Of a stretch of DNA of 16,343 bases, positions 7,656 through 14,505 are shown one piece after another. A model generated the notes under the pieces. The model had not been told where the DNA came from and did not search any database. It was given only the letters and a program-made list of their open reading frames with translations. Source of the DNA: Clostridiales bacterium UBA8960 (GTDB taxonomy: Bacteria > Bacillota > Clostridia > Peptostreptococcales > Acidaminobacteraceae); contig DMYC01000219.1 of assembly GCA_003482695.1 (NCBI GenBank), positions 1 to 16,343 on the forward strand. The letters run 5' to 3'. Position 1 is the stretch's first letter. Every line of letters begins with the position of its first letter. A program made the position numbers and the translations under genes.

Positions 7656-7715
7656 CAAAAAAAACCAAAATTATGTACAAATTTTCATAATTGTTGCGAT
7701 AAAGACGTTTTGTGC

Positions 7716-7744
7716 TTGACAGTCGATGACCACCGCAGTATGAT
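7716..7744 (+). promoter_or_regulatory. Sigma-A promoter for galM
   Basis: TTGACA (-35, 7716-7721) and TATGAT (-10, 7739-7744) are spaced by 17 bp. The expected start is near 7751, giving a leader of about 38 nt before the ATG at 7789. No LacI-type operator overlaps it. The nearest is about 100 bp upstream, so galM may be less tightly repressed than GH3. Confidence 0.75.
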
Positions 7745-7788
7745 GACGGTAAATTTCACAAAATCCAAACACTCACGGAGCGTGCATT

Positions 7789-8808
7789 ATGAACGATAAA
7801 CACTATGGCGAGATCAAGGCCATCAAGCTAAAAAGCCAGTCGGGATTCAACGTGGAAATTCTGACTTTCGGTGCCATTCTCACGAAGATCATGGCTCTGG
7901 ACAAAAGCGGGCAACGCGGAAACGTCGTCTTAGAATACGAAACAATTGACGATTACCTGAGCAACCCCCTATTCTTAGGGTGCGTCGTTGGCCCTGTTGC
8001 AGGCCGAACCTCTAAAGGTCAAATACGTTTATGCGATCAAGACCACTCAAGTAATAATACGCTAACGCTTGATACGAGCTGTCATCCGAACAGTTTGCAC
8101 TCGTGTTCGCAAGGCCTTCACAAAGTCAACTGGTCGATTCTGTCGCAAACGGCCGACAGTTTGGTATTGTCGCATGAGGCCTTAACCCATCCTGATTATG
8201 GCGGCCAGATCAACTACACGTTGACGTACAAAGTGTGCGATGAAACGCTTACGATAGATTACCATGCCACGAGCAAAGCGCTTACGTATCTTTCACTGAC
8301 GAATCACAGCTATTTCAACTTGTCTGGTAGCGCGTCAACCCCAATATCCGGACACCACCTACAGCTAAACTGCTCACATTTTGCAAGGCTAGATTCGGAA
8401 AGTCTACCTCAAGAACTTGTTCCTATATCAAACGCCGCACTAGATTTCTCAGTTTCAAGGGCGATTGGCGAAGCGCTTATTCAAGAGGCGAATGACATCA
8501 TACTCACAAAGGGCATCGATCACCCTTTTAAATGTGAACCTAAAGACGACGTCGCAACGCTTGTGGATCCAGAATCTGGACGCGTCATGCACGTCTCCAC
8601 CACGCAGCCCTACATGGTCGTCTATAGCGGCAATTTCCTAGACGCAGTGGCGAGTGACTCGGGCAAACGCTTTATAAAGCACGCCGGCATTTGTTTCGAG
8701 ACTCAAGACCTGCCTGATATCACAAACAACAAGCTGGATGATGTGGTTTATGTCTCTGAGACATCGCCATACAAACATCAAACCCGATTTGTTTTTTCAG
8801 TTTTGTAA
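7789..8808 (+). CDS. galM: Aldose 1-epimerase (mutarotase)
   Basis: Interconverts alpha and beta anomers of aldoses in the cytoplasm. Here it plausibly feeds the alpha-anomer of xylose or glucose, released as the beta form by the beta-glycosidases, to downstream enzymes. The 339-residue length is typical. Active-site residues match the GalM pattern closely: R73 in AGRTSKG, H104 in NSLH, H173 in NHSYFNLSG, D244 in GIDHPF and the catalytic base E304 in ETQDLPD. The usual GRxxNR reads GRTSKG, so the second Asn/Arg pair is changed. The ATG at 7789 has a GGAG ribosome binding site 8 nt upstream. It is divergent from the GH3 operon and convergent with the lacI-family gene, sharing a terminator with it. 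Which sugar it favours (xylose, galactose, glucose) cannot be told from sequence. Confidence 0.93.
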   Translation: MNDKHYGEIKAIKLKSQSGFNVEILTFGAILTKIMALDKSGQRGNVVLEYETIDDYLSNPLFLGCVVGPVAGRTSKGQIRLCDQDHSSNNTLTLDTSCHPNSLHSCSQGLHKVNWSILSQTADSLVLSHEALTHPDYGGQINYTLTYKVCDETLTIDYHATSKALTYLSLTNHSYFNLSGSASTPISGHHLQLNCSHFARLDSESLPQELVPISNAALDFSVSRAIGEALIQEANDIILTKGIDHPFKCEPKDDVATLVDPESGRVMHVSTTQPYMVVYSGNFLDAVASDSGKRFIKHAGICFETQDLPDITNNKLDDVVYVSETSPYKHQTRFVFSVL

Positions 8809-8811
8809 CCT

Positions 8812-8860
8812 AAAAAAAAGAGCCTTTCATGGCGATCATACGATCACCGCGAAAGGCTCT
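8812..8860 (-). terminator. Terminator between the convergent galM and lacI-family genes
   Basis: AGAGCCTTTC (8819-8828) and GAAAGGCTCT (8851-8860) are perfect 10-bp arms. An inner stem (GG/CC and GATC/GATC around ATAC) extends the hairpin. On the minus strand the stem runs directly into eight U residues (A-run 8812-8819), a strong intrinsic terminator for the lacI-family mRNA. On the plus strand a T-rich stretch follows after several bases (8866-8876), so it can serve galM less efficiently. Confidence 0.88.
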
Positions 8861-8867
8861 ATCCATT

Positions 8868-9881
8868 TTATTTTTTCTTGTAAGGCAGCACAGTGCCTCC
8901 TTTGATCAGTTCAACACCGACTGTGATTTGAGTATTGTTGTTTGCACTGGATTCCAGCATCTGAATGCATTTAAGCGCCGCTTCTTTACCAAGTCTAGAC
9001 GTGTTTTGCTTGATGGTGGTCAGACGCGGATAGATCATTTCGCCTATTTCAACGCCGTCAAAACCGGCGACAGACACATCTTCAGGCACCCTTATGCCAT
9101 TTGCTCTGAGGGCGTTGATGCCCCAAATTGCCGAGCAATCATCCGGAAACAATAATGCCGAGGGCAGTTTTCCACGCTTTATAAGCGTTTCCACCGCTTC
9201 GATGTTTTCTCTCTTCTCGCTATATGCAGACTTGATCAACATCTCATTATTAAACGGAATGCCGTGGTCTTCAAGCGCTTTTTTGAACCCTCTGATGCGC
9301 TCGTCGGTGACGAACACTTCATGACCATAAACGTATACGATATCCGTGTGTCCAAGGGAAATCAGATACTTAGTGAGTTCGTAGACGCCTTTGACATTGT
9401 CGGACATAATCGAGCTGATGTTTCTAGAGGCATAATCGATCGCAACGACAGGAAGGTCACTGTCCATCAGTTCCTGAACTTGAGCGTCCTCGAAATCGAT
9501 GCAAGCGATGACGACGCCATCGATTTTGCGTCTGTTGCAATGCTCAAGGTAACTCATATCAACGCCACCTAGATTCTTAGAGATAAATGTGATGTCATAG
9601 CCTTTTTCCTCAGCTTGTTCTTTGACCCCTTGCAAAACTTGAGAAAAGAAGTAATGCGTCAAGCCGCTATGGCTTTTATCTTCAAACAACACGCCGATAT
9701 TCCAAGTCTTGTTGGTGCTAAGCGCTCTGGCTTGCAAATTGGGCACGAACCCAAGCTCTTTTGCTTTTTTCAGTATGCGCTCTTTTGTTTTTAGACTGAC
9801 ATCCGGGTAATTGTTGAGTGCTTTTGAAACGGTTGAACTGGAACAGCCACAAGCTTTTGCTATGTCATAGATTGTGATCAT
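8868..9881 (-). CDS. LacI/GalR-family transcriptional repressor
   Basis: A 337-residue regulator. The start is the ATG at 9881, because GGAGG (9890-9894) lies 8 nt upstream. A longer frame to 9929 would have to translate through the operator and promoter. Residues ~2-20 form the LacI helix-turn-helix (ITIYDIAKACGCSSSTVSKA), followed by the family stretch NYPDVSLKTKERILKKAKEL and the hinge region (PNLQARALSTNKTWNIGVL). The periplasmic-binding-like effector domain continues to the end, with landmarks VVAIDYAS, YVYGHEVFVTDERIRGF, SALLFPDDCSAIWGI and VSVAGFDGVEIG. An operator matching those in the GH3 leader lies just downstream of its own promoter, so it probably represses itself and GH3. The inducer is probably a xylo-oligosaccharide or related sugar, by context only. 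Confidence 0.92.
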   Translation of the reverse strand: MITIYDIAKACGCSSSTVSKALNNYPDVSLKTKERILKKAKELGFVPNLQARALSTNKTWNIGVLFEDKSHSGLTHYFFSQVLQGVKEQAEEKGYDITFISKNLGGVDMSYLEHCNRRKIDGVVIACIDFEDAQVQELMDSDLPVVAIDYASRNISSIMSDNVKGVYELTKYLISLGHTDIVYVYGHEVFVTDERIRGFKKALEDHGIPFNNEMLIKSAYSEKRENIEAVETLIKRGKLPSALLFPDDCSAIWGINALRANGIRVPEDVSVAGFDGVEIGEMIYPRLTTIKQNTSRLGKEAALKCIQMLESSANNNTQITVGVELIKGGTVLPYKKK

Positions 9882-9899
9882 TTGATCTACCTCCTTGAT

Positions 9900-9919
9900 T
9901 GTCGAAACCGTTTTCGACA
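9900..9919. promoter_or_regulatory. Autoregulatory LacI-type operator
   Basis: TGTCGAAACCGTTTTCGACA is a 20-bp dyad with nine of ten base pairs symmetric and a central CG. It starts 6 bp downstream of the -10 box of the lacI-family promoter and ends before its ribosome binding site. Its core CGAAACCGTTTTCG fits the pattern seen at 7529-7542 and 7605-7618. The extra TGT/ACA arms make it the most complete of the three and argue for a dedicated LacI-family protein over CcpA. Confidence 0.75.
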
Positions 9920-9924
9920 AAATG

Positions 9925-9954
9925 AGCATACCACTTTTTGAGGCAAAACGTCAA
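9925..9954 (-). promoter_or_regulatory. Candidate promoter for the lacI-family gene
   Basis: On the minus strand, TTGACG (-35, 9949-9954) and TATGCT (-10, 9925-9930) are separated by 18 bp. They lie in the short gap after the ROK kinase stop at 9972. The regulator can therefore be expressed independently of the upstream beta-glucoside genes. Confidence 0.65.
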
Positions 9955-9971
9955 CACCTTTAATAAAAAGT

Positions 9972-10868
9972 TTATACTTGTTTGTGTAGCAGATGGTAGA
10001 CCGCCCCGATGAGATTTGCATCGTTGCCAGAGCCGCAGACGCCAACAGTCGGCCGCGACATAAGGCCGAGCATTTGACTGTACAGTACGTCAAGCGCGTC
10101 TTCTATATGTGCAACAAAATCAGGGCGTTCACTAATGGCACCACCTATGAGAATCAAATCTGGATCGTAGACGTGCTGAATGTTGTGTACGCCATATGCG
10201 AAAATGCGAAAGAAATGATGGATGCAATATTGAGCCTCCTGATCACCCGCTTCAGCAAGCTCGAATATCTTCTTGCCATTAAGTGTCGATGGATCCGTTT
10301 TTGTGCGTTTTGCATACCGAAGAACAAGCGCAAGCGTGGACCCAAGCTCACTCCAGTTTAAAGGGCGACCATTTTCATCTTCGCTCATGATGGACATGCC
10401 AAACTCGCCCGCAAAATTGCGTTTGCCGCTGACGATGTTCTTATCGATGATGACAGACCCTCCAATGCCTGTGCCACAAACCACAAGCGCTAAATTGTTC
10501 ACATGTTTGCCGTTGCCGACCCAAATTTCTGCGAGCGCAGCACAGTTGCCGTCATTTTCAGCGGCATAGGGCAGCCCAAACTTCTCGCCCAAATCTTTTG
10601 CGGGATTCTTTTCTGTGATGTATATCAGTGCCCCTTCACTAAGCGCTTGACCTGTTTTTTGATCCGTCACACAAGGTTGGCTGAGTGCAATGCCCTTGAT
10701 TTCCACGAGTGTTTTTGCCCATTTGACGATGGTTGTCAGCGAATCGAGCAGATCCTCATAACAAGTCATAGGTGTGGACTGCACCATTTTGCTGAGCACC
10801 ACCCCTTCTGAACTGATGATGCCCGCCTTTATCGCTGAACCGCCAATATCTATTGCTAAATAGTTCAT
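9972..10868 (-). CDS. ROK-family sugar kinase without the zinc motif, possibly a beta-glucoside kinase
   Basis: A 298-residue cytoplasmic ATP-dependent sugar kinase. The N-terminal phosphate loop is AIDIGGSAIKAGII (5-18). The catalytic aspartate is D106 in ENDGNCAALAE, and the second nucleotide motif is CGTGIGGSVI (131-140). Most ROK kinases follow with GE-(L/I)-GH and a CxCGxxGCxE zinc-binding loop. Here the segment is GEFGM (154-158) followed by a stretch with no cysteines, so His is replaced by Met and zinc is unlikely. There is no DNA-binding domain, so it is not a repressor. It begins 8 nt after the GH1 gene, and its AGGAG ribosome binding site overlaps the GH1 TAG stop, so the two are co-translated. 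ROK beta-glucoside kinases (BglK type) phosphorylate cellobiose and similar sugars. Glucokinase activity on released glucose is the main alternative. Confidence 0.85.
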   Translation of the reverse strand: MNYLAIDIGGSAIKAGIISSEGVVLSKMVQSTPMTCYEDLLDSLTTIVKWAKTLVEIKGIALSQPCVTDQKTGQALSEGALIYITEKNPAKDLGEKFGLPYAAENDGNCAALAEIWVGNGKHVNNLALVVCGTGIGGSVIIDKNIVSGKRNFAGEFGMSIMSEDENGRPLNWSELGSTLALVLRYAKRTKTDPSTLNGKKIFELAEAGDQEAQYCIHHFFRIFAYGVHNIQHVYDPDLILIGGAISERPDFVAHIEDALDVLYSQMLGLMSRPTVGVCGSGNDANLIGAVYHLLHKQV

Positions 10869-10876
10869 ATTGTCTC

Positions 10877-12292
10877 CTAAAGTGCTTTGCCATTTGACTT
10901 TATAACATTTTTATACCACTCGAAAGACTTTTTCTTTGTGCGCTTTAGAGAACCTGATTCAAAATCGATATGGACAAAACCATAGCGTTTCTTGTAACCG
11001 TTCAGCCAACTGAGCAGGTCCGTAAACGACCAAGTGCAGTAGGCAAGGAGGTCCACCCCACCCAGAATGGCCTGATCGCATGCCACCAAGTGTTTTTTTA
11101 TGAAGTCGATTCTGTAATCGTCTTCAACCTGACCATTTTCTGTCATGACATCCACGGCACCAAGACCGTTTTCACTGATGATGATGGGAAGACCATAGCG
11201 TTCGTTAAGCACTTCAAGACCCATTCTAAGCCCATCGGGATCAATCGCCCAATCCCAATCCGTATATTCAAGTGACGCATTGTGCACGTATTTATAAAGA
11301 CCAGGCACGCCATTTTCAGTTTGACTGCCTTTTTTACCAGAGGTGTTCATCCCGCCAAAACCGACGCCTCCCAAGGGATTGTGCGCAAGCATAGCCGTTT
11401 GATAGTAATTGATGCCGATAAAGTCGCATAGCTTAGCGGCTTTGCGCATCACTTCACCATCTTCTTCCGTTACATCAGGCATCACGCCCGTATGGGTATA
11501 ATATGCGACGCCATCTTCTGGATAGTCACCTTTATAGTAGCTGTCGAGGTACCAAAGGGGACCGGTCACGTCGAACATGTGCTTCGCCTTTATGTCTTCC
11601 GGTTTATCAGAAGCGGCATAAGATGGCGCATAAGCGATGCTCGAACCGATCATGCCTTCATAACCTGATGCTTTATACGACAGAACCGTGTAGGCATGCG
11701 CGAGTACGGTATGGTGAAACGCTTTCAGATAGGTGGTTTCATCGTGAATGCCCGGGGGGTGTAACTTCAGCATATACCCGAGTGACGTGAATATGTTGGG
11801 TTCATTCATGACGATCCAGTGTTTTACGCGATCGCCAAAATGGGCGAAACAAACTTCGGCGTATTTGACGAAGTCTTGAACCACATTTCGGGAGACCCAT
11901 CCCTTGTATGCGTCTTCCAGTGCTTTAGGGAGATCCCAGTGGTAAAGCGTGACCATTGGCACAATGCCGTTCTCAAGGAGTTCATCGATGAGTGCGTCGT
12001 AAAAGGCGATTCCTTCGGGATTGATGGCGCCGATGCCTTCAGGCATGATCCGAGGCCAAGCGATGGAAAATCGATAGGTTTTTAACCCCATCTCCTTCAT
12101 GAGCGCGACGTCTTCCTTAAACCTGTGGTAGTGGTCGCACGCAACATCACCGTTTGTGCCTTCAAAGGTTTTTCCTGGCAAATGCGCCCATTCGTCCCAA
12201 ATGGAAGGGCCTTTGCCATAGGCGTCAAATGCGCCTTCTATCTGATAGGCAGCCGAAGCCGAGCCCCATAAAAATTCGTTCTTAAAAGCCAT
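10877..12292 (-). CDS. GH1 beta-glucosidase or 6-phospho-beta-glucosidase
   Basis: A 471-residue GH1 enzyme with no signal peptide, hydrolysing beta-glucosides (or their 6-phosphates) in the cytoplasm with retention. The family N-terminal signature is FLWGSASAAYQIEGA (7-21). The acid/base is E164 in VMNEP and the nucleophile E374 in ISENG. The aglycone and glycone region at 421-438 reads WSFTDLLSWLNGYKKRYG. True beta-glucosidases usually have Glu-Trp where this has S428-W429, and 6-phospho-enzymes usually have an SAST-like stretch before KKRYG. The protein therefore lacks the Glu that holds O4/O6 of glucose, has the Lys and Tyr of KKRYG, and keeps the Trp. Substrate class is genuinely ambiguous. 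The ATG at 12292 has GGAGG 5 nt upstream and lies 12 nt after the regulator gene. The ROK kinase follows, completing a likely operon. Confidence 0.93.
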   Translation of the reverse strand: MAFKNEFLWGSASAAYQIEGAFDAYGKGPSIWDEWAHLPGKTFEGTNGDVACDHYHRFKEDVALMKEMGLKTYRFSIAWPRIMPEGIGAINPEGIAFYDALIDELLENGIVPMVTLYHWDLPKALEDAYKGWVSRNVVQDFVKYAEVCFAHFGDRVKHWIVMNEPNIFTSLGYMLKLHPPGIHDETTYLKAFHHTVLAHAYTVLSYKASGYEGMIGSSIAYAPSYAASDKPEDIKAKHMFDVTGPLWYLDSYYKGDYPEDGVAYYTHTGVMPDVTEEDGEVMRKAAKLCDFIGINYYQTAMLAHNPLGGVGFGGMNTSGKKGSQTENGVPGLYKYVHNASLEYTDWDWAIDPDGLRMGLEVLNERYGLPIIISENGLGAVDVMTENGQVEDDYRIDFIKKHLVACDQAILGGVDLLAYCTWSFTDLLSWLNGYKKRYGFVHIDFESGSLKRTKKKSFEWYKNVIKSNGKAL

Positions 12293-12304
12293 GAGTGCCT
12301 CCTA

Positions 12305-13198
12305 TTATTTGATCGTTTCCACGAGATAACTTAAATAGTAGTTGATGGCATCACCAAATTTCCGGATGTCATAGCCGGTGATGCTCTCCAGTTTGCCGAG
12401 TCTATAGATGAGCGTGTTTCTGTGTATGAACAGAGCGCCTGCCGTTTCTGTGATATTGAGGTTGTTTCTGAAGAAAATCAGCGCGGTATGCTCGAGTTCT
12501 TGATCGCCTACCGATTTGACATGATGCCTCATGAGATTGGTGATGAGCCCCTCTTCGTTTGATTTTGAAGGCTCGCCCACGTGCTTAAGCCGATGGATCA
12601 ATAGCGGAAATAGGAAGGCATCATAAGTGATGACTTGTTCATTTTGCTTAAGCAGCTGCGCAAGGCTTGCGAGCTCCAATAGTTCCTTATATCCGGCGTA
12701 AAGCTCAGAAGCGTGCGTTATCGTGTTGCCGATGACGATTTTTGAGCTGGTAAGGGCTTCGGACTCGAGCATGCCAAGCAAATCATGCGGTGACATCGGA
12801 CTTTTGGTGACGAAAACGACATTTTCCTGTGGGGATATCGTGACGATTCGATCCGTTCCAAATGTTGAACGCAATATTTCTTGAACCACTTCGCTGTTTT
12901 CCTTCACCATCACACGCCAAAGGTTAATCGGAAACTTAAGGGGAATCGACTCGTTCTTATAGCCTTCTGGGCTGAGTAGTAGATTTGATTCGTATGGCAT
13001 CGCAGCATGCGTGCTTTTTTCGATCCAGCTTTTGACTAAACTTTGCTCAAGATCGGTCAGTTTACGATGAATGACGAACGTGCCTCCACCTGGAACCTCT
13101 AAAAACGTGTGTTGTTCCACCCTTTTCGATTTCGATTTATTCTTAATCTCTATTTCACAATCTAGAATCGTTTTAAGTTCTTCGATAAGCACGTTCAT
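12305..13198 (-). CDS. PucR/CdaR-type transcriptional regulator
   Basis: A 297-residue regulator. The C-terminal ~60 residues form the PucR-type helix-turn-helix: TALIFFRNNLNITETAG followed by LFIHRNTLIYRLGKLESITGYD (~238-277). This is the characteristic NTLxYRLxKI-like signature of PucR, CdaR and related proteins. The N-terminal ~230 residues match no domain I recognise by eye. A GGDEF-like sensor half found in many relatives is possible but unproven. Full CdaR proteins are about 370-400 residues, so this is a short version. The ATG at 13198 has a GAGAGGTG ribosome binding site. It is the first gene of a tight unit with GH1 and the ROK kinase, so it probably controls them and itself. Regulators of this family usually activate genes for organic acid or purine use. 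Control of beta-glucosides here is inferred from position. Confidence 0.82.
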   Translation of the reverse strand: MNVLIEELKTILDCEIEIKNKSKSKRVEQHTFLEVPGGGTFVIHRKLTDLEQSLVKSWIEKSTHAAMPYESNLLLSPEGYKNESIPLKFPINLWRVMVKENSEVVQEILRSTFGTDRIVTISPQENVVFVTKSPMSPHDLLGMLESEALTSSKIVIGNTITHASELYAGYKELLELASLAQLLKQNEQVITYDAFLFPLLIHRLKHVGEPSKSNEEGLITNLMRHHVKSVGDQELEHTALIFFRNNLNITETAGALFIHRNTLIYRLGKLESITGYDIRKFGDAINYYLSYLVETIK

Positions 13199-13241
13199 AA
13201 TCTCACCTCTCCGTTAATCTTCCGTTTTCGCATCTGTTTTA

Positions 13242-13252
13242 ATTTTAGCACA
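13242..13252 (-). promoter_or_regulatory. Extended -10 promoter for the PucR-type regulator operon
   Basis: On the minus strand, TGTGCTAAAAT combines an extended TGTGN element with TAAAAT (-10, 13242-13247). The -35 region 17 bp upstream (GTATGA) is poor, as expected for an extended -10 promoter or one that needs an activator. A half-site CGAAAACGG (plus strand 13222-13230) identical to half of the lacI-family operator lies just downstream, but the second half is missing. Confidence 0.5.
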
Positions 13253-13280
13253 TTCCTAAAAAAATCATACAGAATACGGC

Positions 13281-13311
13281 AAAAAGGACAGACATGTCTG
13301 ACTGTCCTTTT
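13281..13311 (-). terminator. Terminator of the msmX-type gene
   Basis: AAAAGGACAG (13282-13291) and CTGTCCTTTT (13302-13311) are perfect 10-bp arms with a 10-nt loop. On the minus strand the stem ends in a run of five U residues. It separates the ABC ATPase mRNA from the promoter of the PucR-type regulator. An alternative inner palindrome, CAGACATGTCTG, could also fold. Confidence 0.75.
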
Positions 13312-13341
13312 GCTGAAGGAGAATTAAAGTGTAAAAGAATT

Positions 13342-14436
13342 CTAGATCAATATCGATCTTTCGGTTGTCTTGTCAAATAGGTGAAGTTTCGTGTTATCAA
13401 ATGTGATGTCGATGATTTGGTTGAACTCTATGTTCACTTTAGCGTCTTCTTTTGCGATGTACTGTCTGCCTTTGTGCGTAAAATAAACGTTGAGGTCGCT
13501 GCCGAGAAGTTCTGTGACGACGACTTTTACTTTTAACCCACTGCCGTCATCCACCAGTTTGATGTTTTCAGGTCTAACGCCGACGACGACCTCTTTGCCC
13601 AAGTGGCCACCTTCTTTGACTTTTTCAGCATGTTCGTCTACGAGTTCAATTTCCATGCCATCGATGATGGCAAAGACTTTTCCGTTTTTCTCAATAAGCA
13701 TGCCGTCGATGAAGTTCATCTGTGGTGCACCGATGAAGCTCGCCACAAACATGTTCTCAGGGTGGTTGTAAATGGTTTTAGGGTCCGCAACTTGCTGGAT
13801 GATGCCATCGTTCATAACACAGATTCTCGTACCCATGGTCATCGCTTCGGTTTGGTCGTGCGTAACATAGACAAATGTCGTTTGAAGCTCATTGTGAAGC
13901 TTAATGAGTTCAGCCCTCATCTGAACCCTGAGTTTAGCGTCGAGATTCGAAAGTGGCTCATCCATTAGAAACACTTCAGGTTTTCTGACGATCGCTCTTC
14001 CAAGGGCAACCCTTTGTCTTTGACCACCTGAAAGCTGTTTTGGCTTTCTTGTGAGAAGCTGCTCGATATCGAGTATTTTAGCCGCTTTATCGATGCGCTG
14101 CATGATTTCTTCTTTTGGTCTTTTTTGAAGTTTAAGCCCAAATGCCATGTTTTCATAGACAGTCATGTGCGGGTATAGTGCATAGTTCTGGAACACCATC
14201 GCGATGTTTCTATCCTTTGGCGCTATATCATTGACCAACTGATCGCCTATCAGAAGTTCGCCGCTGCTAATTTCCTCAAGTCCAGCGATCATTCTAAGAC
14301 TGGTCGTCTTACCGCAACCACTTGGACCGACCAAAATCATGAATTCTTTGTCCTTGATTTCAAGGTCGACGCCCTTTACTGCATGAAACCCGTTGTCGTA
14401 AATTTTATTGATGTTTTTTAAGATTACGCCTGCCAT
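13342..14436 (-). CDS. msmX: MsmX/UgpC-type sugar ABC transporter ATPase
   Basis: A 364-residue ATP-hydrolysing subunit of CUT1 sugar importers, acting at the inner membrane face. The nucleotide-binding domain has Walker A GPSGCGKTT (37-45), Q-loop Gln83 in VFQNYALYPHM, signature LSGGQ (135-139), Walker B VFLMDEP (155-161), and switch His193 in VTHDQTEAM. The C-terminal ~125 residues form the MalK-like TOBE/OB regulatory region (GVRPENIKLVDDG, LLGSDLNVYF). The ATG at 14436 has GGAGG 6 nt upstream. It stands alone between two terminators, away from any permease. Proteins of this type are often shared by several importers, and the permease operon at 1948-5249 has no ATPase of its own. Pairing the two is inference. 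The symbol reflects family, not proven orthology. Confidence 0.95.
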   Translation of the reverse strand: MAGVILKNINKIYDNGFHAVKGVDLEIKDKEFMILVGPSGCGKTTSLRMIAGLEEISSGELLIGDQLVNDIAPKDRNIAMVFQNYALYPHMTVYENMAFGLKLQKRPKEEIMQRIDKAAKILDIEQLLTRKPKQLSGGQRQRVALGRAIVRKPEVFLMDEPLSNLDAKLRVQMRAELIKLHNELQTTFVYVTHDQTEAMTMGTRICVMNDGIIQQVADPKTIYNHPENMFVASFIGAPQMNFIDGMLIEKNGKVFAIIDGMEIELVDEHAEKVKEGGHLGKEVVVGVRPENIKLVDDGSGLKVKVVVTELLGSDLNVYFTHKGRQYIAKEDAKVNIEFNQIIDITFDNTKLHLFDKTTERSILI

Positions 14437-14454
14437 ATTGCCTCCATCTGTTTA

Positions 14455-14478
14455 TTCGTTAATTCATTCTATAACGAA
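14455..14478. repeat. Inverted repeat upstream of msmX, possible operator
   Basis: TTCGTTA (14455-14461) and TAACGAA (14472-14478) are perfect 7-bp arms with a 10-bp spacer, about 20 bp before the msmX start. On the minus strand the repeat contains TATAGA, a possible -10 element, but no good -35 partner was found. An operator role is possible. Confidence 0.4.
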
Positions 14479-14505
14479 ACGGCACTTAAATGATATTGAC
14501 AGTCT

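Larger units (their letters stand above)
7447..7788. promoter_or_regulatory. Divergent control region between GH3 and galM
   Basis: This 342-bp gene-free stretch contains, from left to right, the GH3 ribosome binding site (AGAGG, 7456-7460), a distal LacI-type operator, a U-tailed hairpin read on the minus strand, a proximal operator, the GH3 promoter, an AT-rich inverted repeat (AATTATG at 7669-7675 and CATAATT at 7686-7692), and the galM promoter and ribosome binding site (GGAG, 7777-7780). The GH3 mRNA leader is about 175 nt, long enough for post-initiation control. The leader has no upstream reading frame that I would defend. Confidence 0.8.

Noticed and set aside
9882..9929. N-terminal extension of the lacI-family protein to an upstream start
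   Set aside because: It would translate the operator and -10 box, has no ribosome binding site, and adds residues ahead of a canonical LacI helix-turn-helix that starts right after the ATG at 9881.
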